From Stereum hirsutum FP-91666 SS1 (taxonomy: Eukaryota > Basidiomycota > Agaricomycetes > Russulales > Stereaceae): a DNA stretch of 64,000 bases. The number at the start of each line of letters is the position of its first letter. Position 1 is the first letter of the stretch. The notes below the pieces were generated by a model. It was not told where the DNA came from. It ran no database searches and saw only the letters and a program-made list of their open reading frames with translations. The position numbers were made by a program, and so were the translations under genes. Shown here piece after piece: positions 45,738 to 57,015 of the stretch. The stretch covers positions 207,982 to 271,981 of the forward strand of contig NW_006763153.1 of the NCBI RefSeq assembly GCF_000264905.1. Reading direction: 5' to 3'.

Positions 45738-46233
45738 GAGCCCAAATTCCCGCTTGCACAAGGAGCTAAGCGGGAATTTGGGCAGGAGGGGGGCGTATTG
45801 GTACGGAAGTCCGATCCCAAAACCCAAAATTCGGGTAGTTCTGTACTCAAGGTTTGGGAGGATTTCTGTACTTTTGTGGATCGGGTAGTCCAAATAAGGG
45901 CGCCTTCCGTACTCACGAGGGATTGGACCTTCTCCCAGACGAACACCTAAAACACCGTCAATTTGACACAGAATGGTCTGTGCAGTGGCGTACAGTGTTG
46001 GAGAGTGAAGGTTGGCGACCAAGCCTGAACACATATAACAAAATTGTACGCATAGTGATCAGACCTAGGCAGTCCTGCCAACTTTCCGTACGCACAAGGG
46101 CAGTTCAAGGGATCGGACCAATCCAGGCCAGTCATGTACGCACAGGATCAGACCTCGCGTCGCATTTGACACCAAAACTGTACGCATAAGGATCGAACCT
46201 CGATACCAATACGCCCCCCTCCTATTTGGGCTC
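45738..46233. mobile_element. MITE-like element, 496 bp, with terminal inverted repeats
   Basis: AGGAGGGGGGCGTATTGGTA at 45784-45803 is repeated exactly, inverted, at 46204-46223. Both copies are bordered outside by GAGCCCAAAT (45738-45747 and, inverted, 46224-46233). The left end carries an extra 15-bp hairpin, CCCAAATTCCCGCTT with AAGCGGGAATTTGGG (45741-45782). No open frame of transposase size, so it is non-autonomous. It ends about 90 bases before the recognisable part of the eL8 pseudogene, whose 5' portion is missing. Confidence 0.65.
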
Positions 46234-46323
46234 ACACTTTCGGACTCAGTTTTCCGAGTGGCACCTCAGACGGCTTCAGGACAACTCTGCTACGCGGGGG
46301 GAGAGTGACGGCTGGCGCGAGTA

Positions 46324-47116
46324 CTCTGCGTAGACCTCACCCGCTTCGTGAAGTGGCCTGAATACGTCCGCCTCTAGCGCCAGAAGGTCATCCTCTCCCA
46401 GCGCCTGAAGGTTCCCCCCGCCATCGCTCAGTTCTCTCACACTCTCGACAAGAACACCGCTACGCAGCTCTTCAAGCTCCTGAACAAGTACCGCCCCGAG
46501 ACCAAGCAGGAGAAGAAGGCGCGTCTTGACGCTGCTGCTGCTGAGGGCAAGGAGGCTCACAAGGTATGTCCTTTTTGACCTATCCCATCTTCGTCATTGT
46601 TCATTCCAATTCGTGTTTGGTCATATAGGACAAGAAACCCCTCTTCGCCAAGTACGGTCTCAACCACTGTGTTGCCCTCATCGAGGCCAAAAAGGCCGCT
46701 CTTGTCGTCATCGCCTACGATGTTGACCCCATCGAGCTCCTCATCTTCCTTCCCACTCTCTGTCGCAAGATGGGTGTTCCCTACGTCATCGTCAAGGGCA
46801 AGGCTCGTCTCGGCACAGTCGTCCACAAGAGGACCGCCGCTGTCCTCACCATCCAGGAGAGGTCAAGTCGGAGGATGAGCGCGAGCTCGCCACCCTCGTC
46901 TCTGCCGTCAAGGCTAACTTGTATGTTCTCCATGGTCCTCTCCCATTTCGATCGTGGTGCTGACCTGCGCTCCTTCTTTGTAGCTCCGACAAGTACGAGG
47001 AGTCCCGCAGGCAGTGGGGTGGAGGTCTTCGTGGCAACAAGTCCAAGGAGATGCTCCGCAAGCGTGCCAAGGCCTCTGGCTAGAGCATCACAGCCGCCTC
47101 CGTCGGCAAGCTCTAA
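46324..47116 (+). pseudogene. 60S ribosomal protein eL8 (L7Ae family), 5'-truncated and decayed
   Basis: eL8 (RPL7A/L8) is a large-subunit protein with an L7Ae RNA-binding fold. Exons: LTRFVKWPEYVRL, then [20 protein letters not shown] (to 46563); [40 protein letters not shown] and [20 protein letters not shown] (46629-46920); [20 protein letters not shown] (46984 on). Introns are in place with exact GT-AG borders, so it is not a retrocopy. Lesions: TAG at 46375-46377 for the conserved Gln after YVRL; a two-base insertion (AG, 46860-46861) after TIQE, beyond which [20 protein letters not shown] continues in another frame; TAG at 47080-47082 for Gln in ASGQSITAA, with the true end TAA at 47114-47116. 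The N-terminal 50-60 residues are absent. An intact copy must exist elsewhere, as the gene is essential. Confidence 0.92.
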
Positions 47117-47698
47117 GCGTCTTTTGCTCTTGTCACCGGACGTTTGGTCGATGGTTCGGTTGGTCGAGGGAGATGAGGGCGGAGTTGTGCCAAAAGATGT
47201 CTTCGTGCGTCGTTTTGTTGTCCACCATAGTCATGTTCTACCTAGGCCCTATCTTTATGCGCGCCTATGCTCTCCTTCCACTATGTTATCTCTGCGCGAG
47301 TATGCGCTTGCTCTCGATTTGCCCGCCGATGTATCAATACCTTGAGGACTGGAACGTCCGGGTACGATTAGGGATCCTCGATCGTCTGCATCATTTATGC
47401 GAAATTTCTACAGTGTGCTTGTGAGATACGCTGGCCGATGCTTGAGTTGTGCTCCGTCCCCCGCAATGTCGACGGGAGTGAAGGACGTATCTTGCGAGCA
47501 TTGCGGCCTATCTCTGGATCTCATCTCGAGCTCACTGGCGCCCGTGGCTGTATCAATGCCACACTGGTCTTAGGTTCTTCGTCCGAACCACGATGCTTCT
47601 GCTCTTCGGTGATGTACTCCCTAGGTTCTTTGTCATCACTTACGGTTGGTGGCTCTATGCGACTTCATGCCAAGATCAAGATTCTCCGAGCAGTAAAC
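47117..47698. other. Intergenic, no gene seen
   Basis: No recognisable coding region. Confidence 0.3.
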
Positions 47699-48187
47699 TA
47701 AGCGTGAAGTCGTCGAATGCGACGTTACGACCCTCCGAGTCGCACCGAATGGTGTACGAATTCAGAGAGAAGGTGTACAGCGAGAAGGAACATGCTGATT
47801 CCGTCTATACAATGCTCCATTCCTATGAAGCGCAGGCTCAGGAGTCTCAGACGAGCGCACAGTTACCTCTCCGTGTACATTTGGTGAATCGTGTGTTTCT
47901 TTCGCCTTCTCCTCCACACCACTTCAAGCATCACCTAAACCGACCTCTTCATCCCGATCCGTCCATACGCTTACTCTACATTCACAGGCGCATGGCGCTC
48001 TGGATATTCCTCGAGTAGCACTATCGACGCTGCGCTAGAACACCTAACTATCGCCGCTCTAACACTACACGAATTCTCGAAGATGCCGATATCGCGGAAG
48101 GTGGGGGACATGGCGTATGTGGGGAGGGCGACAGAGTTGTTAGATGATCTTGTCGGTGTGCATGAGGTGCATTTGCGATTTTGTTGA
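47699..48187 (+). CDS. Hypothetical helical protein, exons only
   Basis: An exon ending near 47870 reads SHRMVYEFREKVYSEKEHAD with a further helical segment (TMLHSYEAQAQESQTS). After a probable intron closed by CACAG near 47990, the frame continues TIDAALEHLTIAALTLHEFS and MAYVGRATELLDDLVGVHEV to a TGA at 48187. The two pieces look like parts of one small alpha-helical protein. The start is not resolved and no family is recognised. Confidence 0.35.
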
Positions 48188-48559
48188 GAGGGTGGAGAGG
48201 AACGCTGATTCTGCTCGAGTCTGAAGGATATTAATTTGTTCAAGTTAAGGGGGGAAGGGATGGTTTGCCGGATGGTAGAGATGTGAGGTGTGCTTAGTGC
48301 TATAGCAGAGGAATTGAGAAGTCGGGTGGGACAGAAGGAGCTGTTCTGAGTAGGTACATTTTTATGGACTCAGTTGATAATTGCCCTTCTTGTATCTATC
48401 TACCTACCGTACAAAGTGCCCCTGGCGAATCCGCCGGCGCTATATACAGTAAATGTGTTGACCTTTTTAAAAAAAAGACAGAAGAAGCTGCGAGTTGTGA
48501 TAAGCGTTGTGTGGGCATCAGGTGCTGTCAGAATGCAAATTCGCTAGCGTGGCTCGAGA

Positions 48560-50919
48560 CGACGCCTCAAGCTTAATTCTGAATTGGAACTTCGCACCCA
48601 ATGGGCTGCCTGTTCGAGCTGCTCACACGTGCGTCTCTCCTCTCCGCCGCATCACCCACACGCCCTTTGGCCCTCCTCTGTCAACCACGACGACGACGAC
48701 GACGACGACGACGTGCCAGACTGTGAGATTTACGACCCTGCTCAATCTGTCACCGTAGTCGAATATTCCGACGAGTACCAGACGGTACGTACATTTCAAG
48801 TACATTTATGCCTCAGTATTCAGCCGTACACGGTCTGCAGCTCAACGTGTCCGACAACAGACGGAGCTTGCCAGCTGTGCGTTTCTGGGCTCAACCACTA
48901 TTGAGTTGTCATCCACGTATCTGCGTGATCACCGGGAACTCACTGAGCTCAATCCAACGTACCCCGGACCTCACTTGTATCCTATCGCGTCCCCAGTCGA
49001 GCCATATAGTTACTACCCAATGTCCTACGCTGCCCCACTCCAAGGCCCCTTGGATGATTATTCCAGCGAGAACATGCAGGTGTACGACCCGGAGACCGGC
49101 ACCTACATGCAATATGCCTCCGTCCCCGCCGACTTTGTCGGGCCCGACCACTCGGCGCAGCCCGACCACCTAGCGGGGCCAGTCAACTCCAGTGTCGAGT
49201 ACGGTTATGCCTACACATATGAGCATCCTGCTGCCGACACCATGCCCCCCTCCCTATCACCTGCTCGCCCAGTTCCCATCTCCAGCTTCTCCACCCTCGA
49301 CCATCCAAGTCACCGTGTGGTCAACCAGGTAGAAAGCGGGCACGACCGCGCTCAACAGGTTGACCATGGCCAGCCCATCACCCACGAGGTAATTGCTCAC
49401 ACTCCCCTGCTTCGACCACGTTACAAGTGACTCTTCTGACGTGCTGTGGGTTCTTATTTTAAGGAGTCGGAAGCCATCCCTGAATCGGTGTCCACGCCCA
49501 CTTCTGCCTATAGTCCGGATAGCGAACAATGCAGGCACTGTATGCAGCAGGAAAAGCCTGTACCGCCACATTACCCTACCAACCACGTTCCTTCTCCCGA
49601 AGACAGTCGATCCCCGTCGTCCTCGTATTATAACGTACCCCCGCACTACCATGTTCCTTCTGCGTCGTACCAACCCCCCTCCTCATCCGCGCTGACATTA
49701 CCCCTGAACACGGACGTTCAGCGGTCCTCACCACCGCCGATCATGGATCACTTACCTTACGCGCACCAAGTCAGGTCCGCCGCTCAGACCACTCACGATG
49801 TTACTATCCACGCCACCGTGAAAATGGAGCCCGTAGAATATCATCTTTTACAGAGTCTCTATAGTATGCCCTCGCCAGCCACGACATCGACAACAGCGAC
49901 CCCGGACGACCAGATCTACACACACGTAGCCATGCTCCCTCACGCTCCTGGTGCCCTCCATGCCGAGGGAGGCTCACACTCGACATTCCGTATGTCCGAG
50001 CTCACCATATCCGAGTCTCCTTCAACATACACCCCTCGATTTGTCAACCCCGAAACCCAACTGTCAACATACAGAGGCGGTCAGTCAGCGGCGTTCGCTA
50101 TCGATCTGACCGGCTCTGTCACATGCGACGACGGCCACGGATGCGGGACAGCGCCCACGAAGAAGGTAACGGCCTATCTGTCAGATTTTCGCACATTTTA
50201 CTAAAATATGACCCCATCTAGGAACCTTTCCTAGCTTGCTTCTTCTGCCGAGGCATGAAAATAGCCTGTGGACCCGCTGTGCCGGAGAGCACTGATAAAA
50301 CATGCAAGTGAGTGGCCGTCGTCTAATTTTGAGCTCACCTCCCTTTTCTCTACTGTGTGAATCAGTCCATATCCCCGTAAGAAACGTCGAACGTCTGCAT
50401 GGGTGCAGTGACACACGCCCGCGTAGATGGGGTGTTTGCAGATGGGCAGGGAGCGGAGAGGTGGAGACCTTCGTCATGGTTTTTTATACCGTCTCAAATA
50501 AGTTGAACGATTCATTTGTCGTCATCATGGGGCTGTCCTGTTCCTGTTTGTGCGATGGGTACATTGAACACTCTCTATTCCGTCAGCTCTGACCTCCCAT
50601 GCCATCTGTCACCGGCATCGCATAGATCTTCTTTCGAAAGGCCTCACCACCCGCTTTTCCCATCATCATCTGCCTCATTATTTTCCCCTCTGAGCTTCGC
50701 ACTGACTTCCTCCTCCACGCGTTATCCAGCCAATGCGCTCGCCGCAATATCGAGTGCAAGTACCCGCTGAAATCTCGGCGTGGGCAGCGTAGTCGACACC
50801 CTCGTCCTGAGAAGGAAAAGGAGTGGGAAGATCAAGTTCTGACGCGGCGTCTTGTGCCCGAGGTTCCGCTACCATCTTCGTCCTCTTCGGTGATGCTTTC
50901 CACTTCGTACTCTGCTTGA
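48560..50919 (+). CDS. Zn2Cys6 transcription factor with C-terminal cluster
   Basis: A plus-strand multi-exon gene. An early exon (to 48784) carries an Asp run encoded by a (CGA)n microsatellite and then VPDCEIYDPAQSVTVVEYSD. The next exon, ending at 49388, is Pro/Tyr-rich (PYSYYPMSYAAPLQGPLDDY). Exon 49464-50165 continues in that style and ends GCGTAPTKK. Exon 50222-50307 gives EPFLACFFCRGMKIACGPAV up to KTCN, and exon 50730-50919 gives NQCARRNIECKYPLKSRRGQ to the stop. The six Cys of a binuclear cluster are present (CFFCx6C, then CNxC, then C), with the cluster near the C-terminus as in a known agaric group of regulators. The last intron is long (422 bases). The initiation codon is not identified: the frame of the first exon lacks an obvious ATG. 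Targets unknown. Confidence 0.7.
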
Positions 50920-51608
50920 GCATATGGACAGTGTTCGCTGTCGTCTTTGTTCTTTCTTGCTTTCTCGCCTGGGACTTTCATCATTGTTCTGTTCCATGTT
51001 ATCTACTTGTTTTACGACCTTGAATGATACACCCCTCCGCCCACATTGTTCTAATGCCGGCTCCCCTATATCATCATCCCTCGCGTTCAAGTTGTAATAT
51101 CCTTCTTTTCACACATATATACTATTTACTTCGACCTTCTTGCTCTCCGGTTGCCGTTTGCTTGATTTCCCTCCATAAAAGCTTTCTTACTTATCCTAGT
51201 CATTGTTTGTTGTCATGTCGCTTTCGTATAGTTCACTGTACATATATTAGCCCACTGTTATCTGTCTGTCTATTCATCGTGCATGTTCGTTGGTGGCTGC
51301 TCCACGAAACCTAGAAAAATCCAGGAAACAGTTAGAGGTTCAAACCTAGGCAGTGTCCTAAGCTGAGCGCGAGATCTTCCTATGCATACTGATACTGCCC
51401 AAATCCGCTGCATACCGCCTCTCGCCACACGTACTCTGAATCTGCTCTCTCGCTTTTTGCACTACTTAGCACGCTAGAAATAATATTGCGATAGCATATC
51501 TTCTTGAGGGTCATGTTTGCTCTCGGCTGGACAGACTTACCTTCGATTTTGACTTTCCCCTGTTCCGACTTGCTTTTTCTTGAGCTTGCACTCTGAACCA
51601 CTGTGCAC

Positions 51609-51658
51609 GTGAAAAGGGTTGAATGTCACCTCAAGGGAGGTTGACATCCACTTTTCAC
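51609..51658. repeat. Small inverted repeat (hairpin)
   Basis: GTGAAAAGGGTTGAATGTCA followed after a short loop by GGTTGACATCCACTTTTCAC, an imperfect palindrome of about 22 bases per arm. A related GTGAAAAGGGTGAATTC occurs at about 52655. Confidence 0.45.
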
Positions 51659-52742
51659 TCGCCAAACGAGTCGTTCAGGGTGAAGCCCGCAATGGAGTGA
51701 ATGCGGGTGAAGGCCAAATTATGCAGAAGCGCCCGTTCTGTAAGGCGGTCTTAGCCTACCCTAAAGAGTAACTCACCGGATGACATCATCGCTTGCATTG
51801 CATCCCAGCAGAGCCGGGCACCCTTCGCCGCTCCTTCCAGTCAAACCACGTCGTCGTCGGACGTTCTACAACGCCAGCGCCTGGATATCTCGCCGTCGTC
51901 GACGTCCTTGGTGTGCTCCTTGTATCTTTAACGCTTTCTATCCAACTGATCAACCTATTCCAGTCGTGTATGCAGACTTCTCTTTGTGGGCTGTTGCTCT
52001 TTATATCTGACCTCGACGTCGGCCTTCTCGTATGTCCCATTACCTCGCTCATCATCGAGCACTCTCATTGCCTGTCTGACGTTTGCGACATAATGTGTCA
52101 TAGGTTTTGCTCTACTCGAGACGGCCTATTTTGAAGGGGATCAAGATGTCCATGACTCGTTATGTTGTACTACCCCGGTAAGTCTTCATTCTTTGCATCC
52201 ATGTTTTGAAGAGGCGGTCTTCCGTCATGCTAGCTAGAGCGTAGGGCCATTTGGTTGCTAGCTGGTATACAGCCAGGCGCAGTATCCTTTTGTACCGGCA
52301 TTGGGTGCTCGCTACACGGGTTGTGAAGGAGTGAAGGGCAGTCTGCCGGTTCATACCTTTCCCTTGTAATCATTCAAGTACTGTGTTCGACTAAGTGGGA
52401 GCGCCGCGAGTCTGTGACCAATGGTGAGTATACGGTATCGTGAATTTTTGTGAGCGTGTCTCACTACTTGGTAAGCTACTACTTGTTTCTTGTTCCTTCA
52501 TAGTCATCGACGTTTGGGGTAGGTACAGACTGTATGTAGTTCCATGTATATACTTGTAGTCGCAGTCCACCAATATAAAAGTCAATTGATGGGCAACATA
52601 TTTTGGATTACAGCCATCGAGCACCGTAGAACAAAACGAGTGATATTTCTCTCGTGAAAAGGGTGAATTCCCGTTCCGGTCGATGTGAGTGAATTCGGCA
52701 ATATAAGGGGTGATCTTCAGTCCCCCTCCTTTATACCGTGAG

Positions 52743-52837
52743 ATGGTTGAAAGTCACCGTACACAAGTGAACTTTGTACCGGCGGGTGAGTGAATAAAAT
52801 TACATTTACTGGTGTTTCTCAGGGTGACTTTCAATCC
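52743..52837. repeat. Small inverted repeat
   Basis: GGTTGAAAGTCACC (52745-52758) and its near-exact inverse GGGTGACTTTCAATCC (52822-52837) flank about 65 bases. Possible tiny MITE remnant, located 220 bases upstream of the APH-family start. Confidence 0.4.
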
Positions 52838-53054
52838 GAACGGCGTGCACAGTGATAACTCCCCTAATAAAGTCAAACACTTCCTTGATATCCCTTTCGC
52901 CCTACCCGGGCCGTCACGGTCGAAAAACGGTCCTTGAGCGTGGCATTCAACACTTCTGCTTGAGCGCGTTCGTCCGTGAGCACGACGCCAACATCGCCGA
53001 AGACCTGACCGGAAAACCCATAGGAGGCACCTATTAACATCTCATCGTATCCAG

Positions 53055-53861
53055 ATGCTTATCGCCCTAATAATCGAAATATACGTCGCTATCCGAAGCT
53101 GGTACGATCGCTCGTGGCATCGCAGAAACAAAGGGAGAATCAAAAGGCTCCCCTTCAGCCTCGTATTGAAGATCGGCATGGACAACGTTGCATCTGAGTC
53201 CGCCACCGTTCGTTTCGTCCGCTCAAATACGACCATTCCCATCCCGCACGTCATCGCATCCGACAGTGCCTTCGGAAAGACCTACATGCTCATGCGGAGG
53301 GTCGATGGCATATCCCTCGAGTTCGCGTGGCACGATCTCGATACCAGACAACGTGCCAATGTCGTCGAGCAGCTGCGTTCTTTCGTCACCCAGCTGCGAA
53401 CCTTGTCACCCGCTCTATCCCGCGGGCACGGTGTCGGCGCCGTATGCGCTCTCAACAACGCCCCACTTTTCGACAGTCGCATCACATCGGTAGCACCTAT
53501 CGGCCCTTTCCCGAACGAGCGCGCTTTCAACGATTATCTCATCACCGTTGCAGAGCCGTATATGGACGAGACGACTCTGCCCGCGATACGTGCGCGTATG
53601 CGTGATGACCATCATATTTGCTTCACCCACGGCGACCTCGCCCCTCGCAACATTTTTGTTCAAGGAGATACCGTCACCGCCATCATCGACTGGGAGGAGG
53701 CGGGGTGGTACCCGGAGCACTGGGAGATTGTCAAGGCGCTCTGGTGCACACTGAAAGATCCCGAATGGCTTCGCGCTGTACGCCATATTGTGGCAGGCGA
53801 CTTGGAGAGGGAGTGGATGCTAGATCGAGAGCTGACTGATCACATGGTGGGCGCATTCTGA
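53055..53861 (+). CDS. APH-family phosphotransferase (kinase-like fold)
   Basis: A single uninterrupted frame of 268 residues of the fungal phosphotransferase (APH/choline kinase-like) family, which phosphorylates small molecules with ATP; the substrate is unknown. N-lobe: LPFSLVLKIG (Lys of strand 3), then TIPIPHVIASDSAFGKTYML and MRRVDGISLEFAW. Catalytic Brenner motif: CFTHGDLAPRNIFVQG (HGDxxxxN). Metal-binding motif: AIIDWEEAGWYPEHWE. All catalytic residues are present. The N-terminus is shorter than in some relatives. A CCAG directly precedes the ATG, so an upstream exon is possible. A broken paralog of its first 75 residues lies at 17071-17305. Confidence 0.82.
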   Translation: MLIALIIEIYVAIRSWYDRSWHRRNKGRIKRLPFSLVLKIGMDNVASESATVRFVRSNTTIPIPHVIASDSAFGKTYMLMRRVDGISLEFAWHDLDTRQRANVVEQLRSFVTQLRTLSPALSRGHGVGAVCALNNAPLFDSRITSVAPIGPFPNERAFNDYLITVAEPYMDETTLPAIRARMRDDHHICFTHGDLAPRNIFVQGDTVTAIIDWEEAGWYPEHWEIVKALWCTLKDPEWLRAVRHIVAGDLEREWMLDRELTDHMVGAF

Positions 53862-54361
53862 AGGAGTGTCTGGTGTCATTTTTCGTGCGTGACCCCCAAT
53901 TTTGTGTTTGTCGTCTTCACTCGCTCTGACTGCGTTGTTCCCTAGATGTGTTCCGCTCAGTTCACGCTGCCAGATCGAAACTCTTTGTTATACCCTCTTG
54001 TTCAACGATGCATGATATGGTTTTTGTGTGCCTGTCTCTCGTTATTTTCCGGTCCTGACTCAGCCGTCTTTTTATGCCAATTATAACCTCTTACCTCGCC
54101 TTAGAGAGTGCATTCTGTTCAGACGACTCCTACAGATATCATGACAGATGTGCACTTCACCAGAAGGGGCATGAAATATGCATAGTACAAAGAGAATGCT
54201 ACCTGCTGACTTCCTAGGAGCCGGACCAAAGCACAAACACCACTAGAGCCTTCCCCTCCTCGACCTCTTCATCAAATTTGTGACGTTCGTGCTATACACA
54301 GCGATTCTGAAAACACGTTAGCCTTGGTCACAGCTCAGCTTGGTAGACGTGCGCACCAACA
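53862..54361. other. Convergent intergenic region
   Basis: 3' regions of two convergent genes; nothing else recognised. Confidence 0.35.
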
Positions 54362-54950
54362 TCACAAAGCAGCAAAATCGACTACAGCAGGCTCATCCTC
54401 AGCGGTTGGCGACCTTGTTTGGGCACTGGCCCTCTTGAGAGCGGGAAGCAGCGCAGCCTGATCTGGAACGCCACCTGTGGCAATCCACCCCTTCTGTGCG
54501 AGTGCGAGATGCCCGATGGCCTCAATTACCCAGTCCCTACAGTTCCAGCCTTCGAACTTGGGTACCGGCGCTTGGGATCTGAGGATCTACGGGGCGCGTA
54601 TTCCATAAGTATATGCTCACAGCTCCTGACTGTGCACTGACCGTCGCGAAAAATTCGAGATCTTTATCCTTAACGGTGCCAATCTTCACTCCTCCAAGAC
54701 ATTTCTTCGTCATCTTGAGCCTCACCTCATTTCCATCGAACAGCTCCCACACGACGCCTCGGCCATCGCTGTAGTGACGGTCGACGACTTGCCAGCACGG
54801 GCCCGTGAGGTCACCCTCGTTCGTGATCACAATGAGGGCCCAGTGGAGATGCTCTTCGTTGCCCACAGAATAATCAGCGCGCTCGTACTGGACGACTGCG
54901 ATAGGATACTCATTTTCATGCCCAAAAAGTCCCTGGAGTAATTTTGGCAT
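54362..54950 (-). CDS. Conserved hypothetical protein of agaric type
   Basis: Two minus-strand exons (54950-54642 and 54586-54362) with a phase-0 GTCAGT...GTAG intron give 177 residues. Visible features: HLHWALIVITNEGDLTGPCW, then QVVDRHYSDGRGVVWELFDG, then KCLGGVKIGTVKDKD, and in exon 2 KFEGWNCRDWVIEAIGHLAL. The HWAL... WNCRDWV order, with a His early and a Cys in the NCRDW motif, recurs in many agaric hypothetical proteins and recalls the layout of small Cys/His hydrolase-like folds. That resemblance is inference only. The C-terminal 40 residues are polar. Complete, no lesions. Confidence 0.65.
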
Positions 54951-55234
54951 TGTTGACGCAAAAGAGAGATTGTGTAGATGGCGACTGAGGAGGGAACGAA
55001 GTCAGAGCGACGGCATTTGAAATTCATCGACTTTATCCCACTGCAGACGTATACGTGTGAGTTGGAGTGATATGGGTAAGATGTGCCAGGATGGGAAATC
55101 GGTGAAGAAACCTTTCTATGTCGATCTTTGCACTTCATCTATTTCCGCGACTCTGGGCACGCCCGTGATCTCTCGCTCGACTTGCTCTCGAACATCTACG
55201 CTCGTTCAATCATCTCGAACTCACCTCGAAGAAG
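54951..55234. promoter_or_regulatory. Shared upstream region of divergent genes
   Basis: 285 bases between the divergent hypothetical gene and the hydantoinase pseudogene start. No specific sites identified. Confidence 0.25.
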
Positions 55235-57015
55235 ATGTCTCCAGTGCTCAGACTAGGCGTCGACGTCGGTGGATCGGTCACGTACGTGCTTCACCCTTCT
55301 TCTCCCTCCCATCCCCACTCTCCCGCCCCTATCTCATCCGCATCTTCCGTCCCTCCAGCGACACCGTCCTCAACCTCACCCACACCCTCGACTCCCACTC
55401 CCACGACGTCCAACATAAAACAGTCCTCGCCTCCGCCAAGAGCCCTGCCACTCCCGATGTGACGACGGGGATTAGGAATGCCATCCAGTTTGTATTGCAA
55501 AAGGTGCCGGAGGACGCGAAGAAGGTTATCGAGGCGTGGAGTATCGGGACTACCGTAAGTCTATTCTTCTTGCTCTCTTTCTTGTCGGTATGCGAGTGTA
55601 TTGGGGCTGATTGGATGGAATTACCTTGCTTGAAGGTACATCCTACCCCCGTAATTCCTCAGAATCGTCCCGGAAATAAACAAGGACAAACAGCGGACTT
55701 ATTATGTGGCACCAGTGTGTAGCGTCGCAGAGAGTCTGACCGCTACCCTCAGACGTGACTGCAGCGATTTAAATGCGGACGTTGATGTTCTGAACTGGGT
55801 TGTTGCTAATTAACGGCAGCAGTTTAGAAACCAGCACAACATGACGGAGCCTCCAAATAAAAGTGCTATACTCTATTATATAGCAATGAACCTTTCTATG
55901 TGCTACGAGCATCGCGTTTAACATTGATGACCGTAATCACGGATCAGTCTCGCACTAGACGGATAACTTGCCGTCGGACGAAATGAGGGCCCATACCGTT
56001 CGCTGCCTTGACATTTGGGTTCATCGGCCTCTGCTTTACCTTAGAGGAATCTCGAGTCAACTTGACTGGATCACAGAATGTTGACAATGACTGGGCCGAC
56101 ATGAGCTTTGAGAAAGCGGCGGATGAGTTGGGGTTGGGGGAACGGCCGGTGTTTGTGACGAGCAATGATGGGACGTTGTTGAGCTGTGAAGAGGCGCGGA
56201 GGGTCCCGATTCGAACTTTGTGAGTTTCTTTGTGTGTGTGGTTGTGAGGATGGGCTAATGGTCGTTTGGTTTTTTGTTCGTTGTGGGGAATAGTTCGTCG
56301 GGGCCTACAAACTCGATGAGAGCCGCCGGGTCCTGGCTTCGTTGGAGTCAGGGAATAAACCGGGCGTGAAGGGCGAGGCGGCGTTGGTCGTCGATATCGG
56401 GGGGACTACTGTCAGTTCTTTCCTTTTCATCTTTCTCTCGTCGTATAGCGACTGATGCACAGCCTTTCGTGTGCAATTGGGACGATAGACCGAAGTCGGG
56501 ATGTTACTGTACGTTTTCCCCTTCCCTTCCCCTCCATCCCACCCTCCATCCGAAAATGCAAGCGAACTGACCTTTTAATCATATCCGTATTTGTATGCGT
56601 TCATCCTCATCAACAGACCGAGCGGTTTTCCCCGTCAAGCAACAGCACACCACAAACTCTGTGGTGTCCGTCTGAATTTCTCTATGACACACGTAAGTAA
56701 CGAGGTTCGTTTAGCCATCCACTCCTTAAGTTCCAGCACGCTAACGCAACACTCCCTCTATCCCACCTCTCTTCCTACGTCTTTCTACGTTGTTCCGTCC
56801 ATCTCGCATTCTTCCCTTTAGCCTCACACGTCTCCTCCCACCTCACCCTCCCCTCCCACTTCCCCCTCCTCACCCGAACCAGCAGCATCGGCCTCGGCGG
56901 CGGTTCCCTCATCCGTCAAGACCCCTCCACCGGCCGCGTCATCATCGGCCCCGACTCGGTCGGATATAGGATAACGGAGGAAGCGCTCGTGTTTGGCGGG
57001 AAGACTTTGACGGCG
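55235..57015 (+). pseudogene. Hydantoinase/oxoprolinase (N-methylhydantoinase A-type), broken
   Basis: Hydantoinase A-type enzymes use ATP to open hydantoin or 5-oxoproline rings. Exon 1 starts MSPVLRLGVDVGGSVT at 55235. The next exon holds ASAKSPATPDVTTGIRNAIQ and VIEAWSIGTT, ending at a GTAAGT near 55556. The next 540 bases contain the dispersed repeat (55621-56096). Coding sequence resumes with MSFEKAADELGLGERPVFVT and SNDGTLLSCEEARRVPIRT, so roughly 150-200 family residues are missing. FSSGPTNSMR follows after an intron, then a one-base shift (near 56335) before ESGNKPGVKGEAALVVDIGG. FPRQATAHHKLCGVRLNFSM and SIGLGGGSLIRQDPSTGRVI are still recognisable, ending at GGKTLTATD near 57015, where similarity stops. 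The C-terminal half is absent. Confidence 0.85.
55621..56096 (+). repeat. Dispersed repeat copy 2 (about 475 bp)
   Basis: Second copy of the element at 12684-13122, same orientation, with an extra 35-50 bases near 55870-55920. It lies between the GTAAGT donor of the hydantoinase exon and the resumed coding part, replacing the missing middle of that gene. Confidence 0.8.

Larger units (their letters stand above)
50920..53054. other. Intergenic with small foldback repeats
   Basis: No gene recognised. Two small inverted repeats are annotated separately at 51609-51658 and 52743-52837. Both share the GTGAAAAGGGT or GGTGAC-type motifs seen around 52655. A pyrimidine-rich stretch at 50900-51300 may be the 3' region of the upstream regulator. 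Confidence 0.35.

Noticed and set aside
46240..46323. N-terminal eL8 exon
   Set aside because: The sequence shows none of the conserved eL8 N-terminal residues in any frame; it is treated as non-homologous flank.
48690..48716. (CGA)n microsatellite
   Set aside because: A short trinucleotide run coding for Asp in a regulator exon. Common in such proteins and not a separate element.
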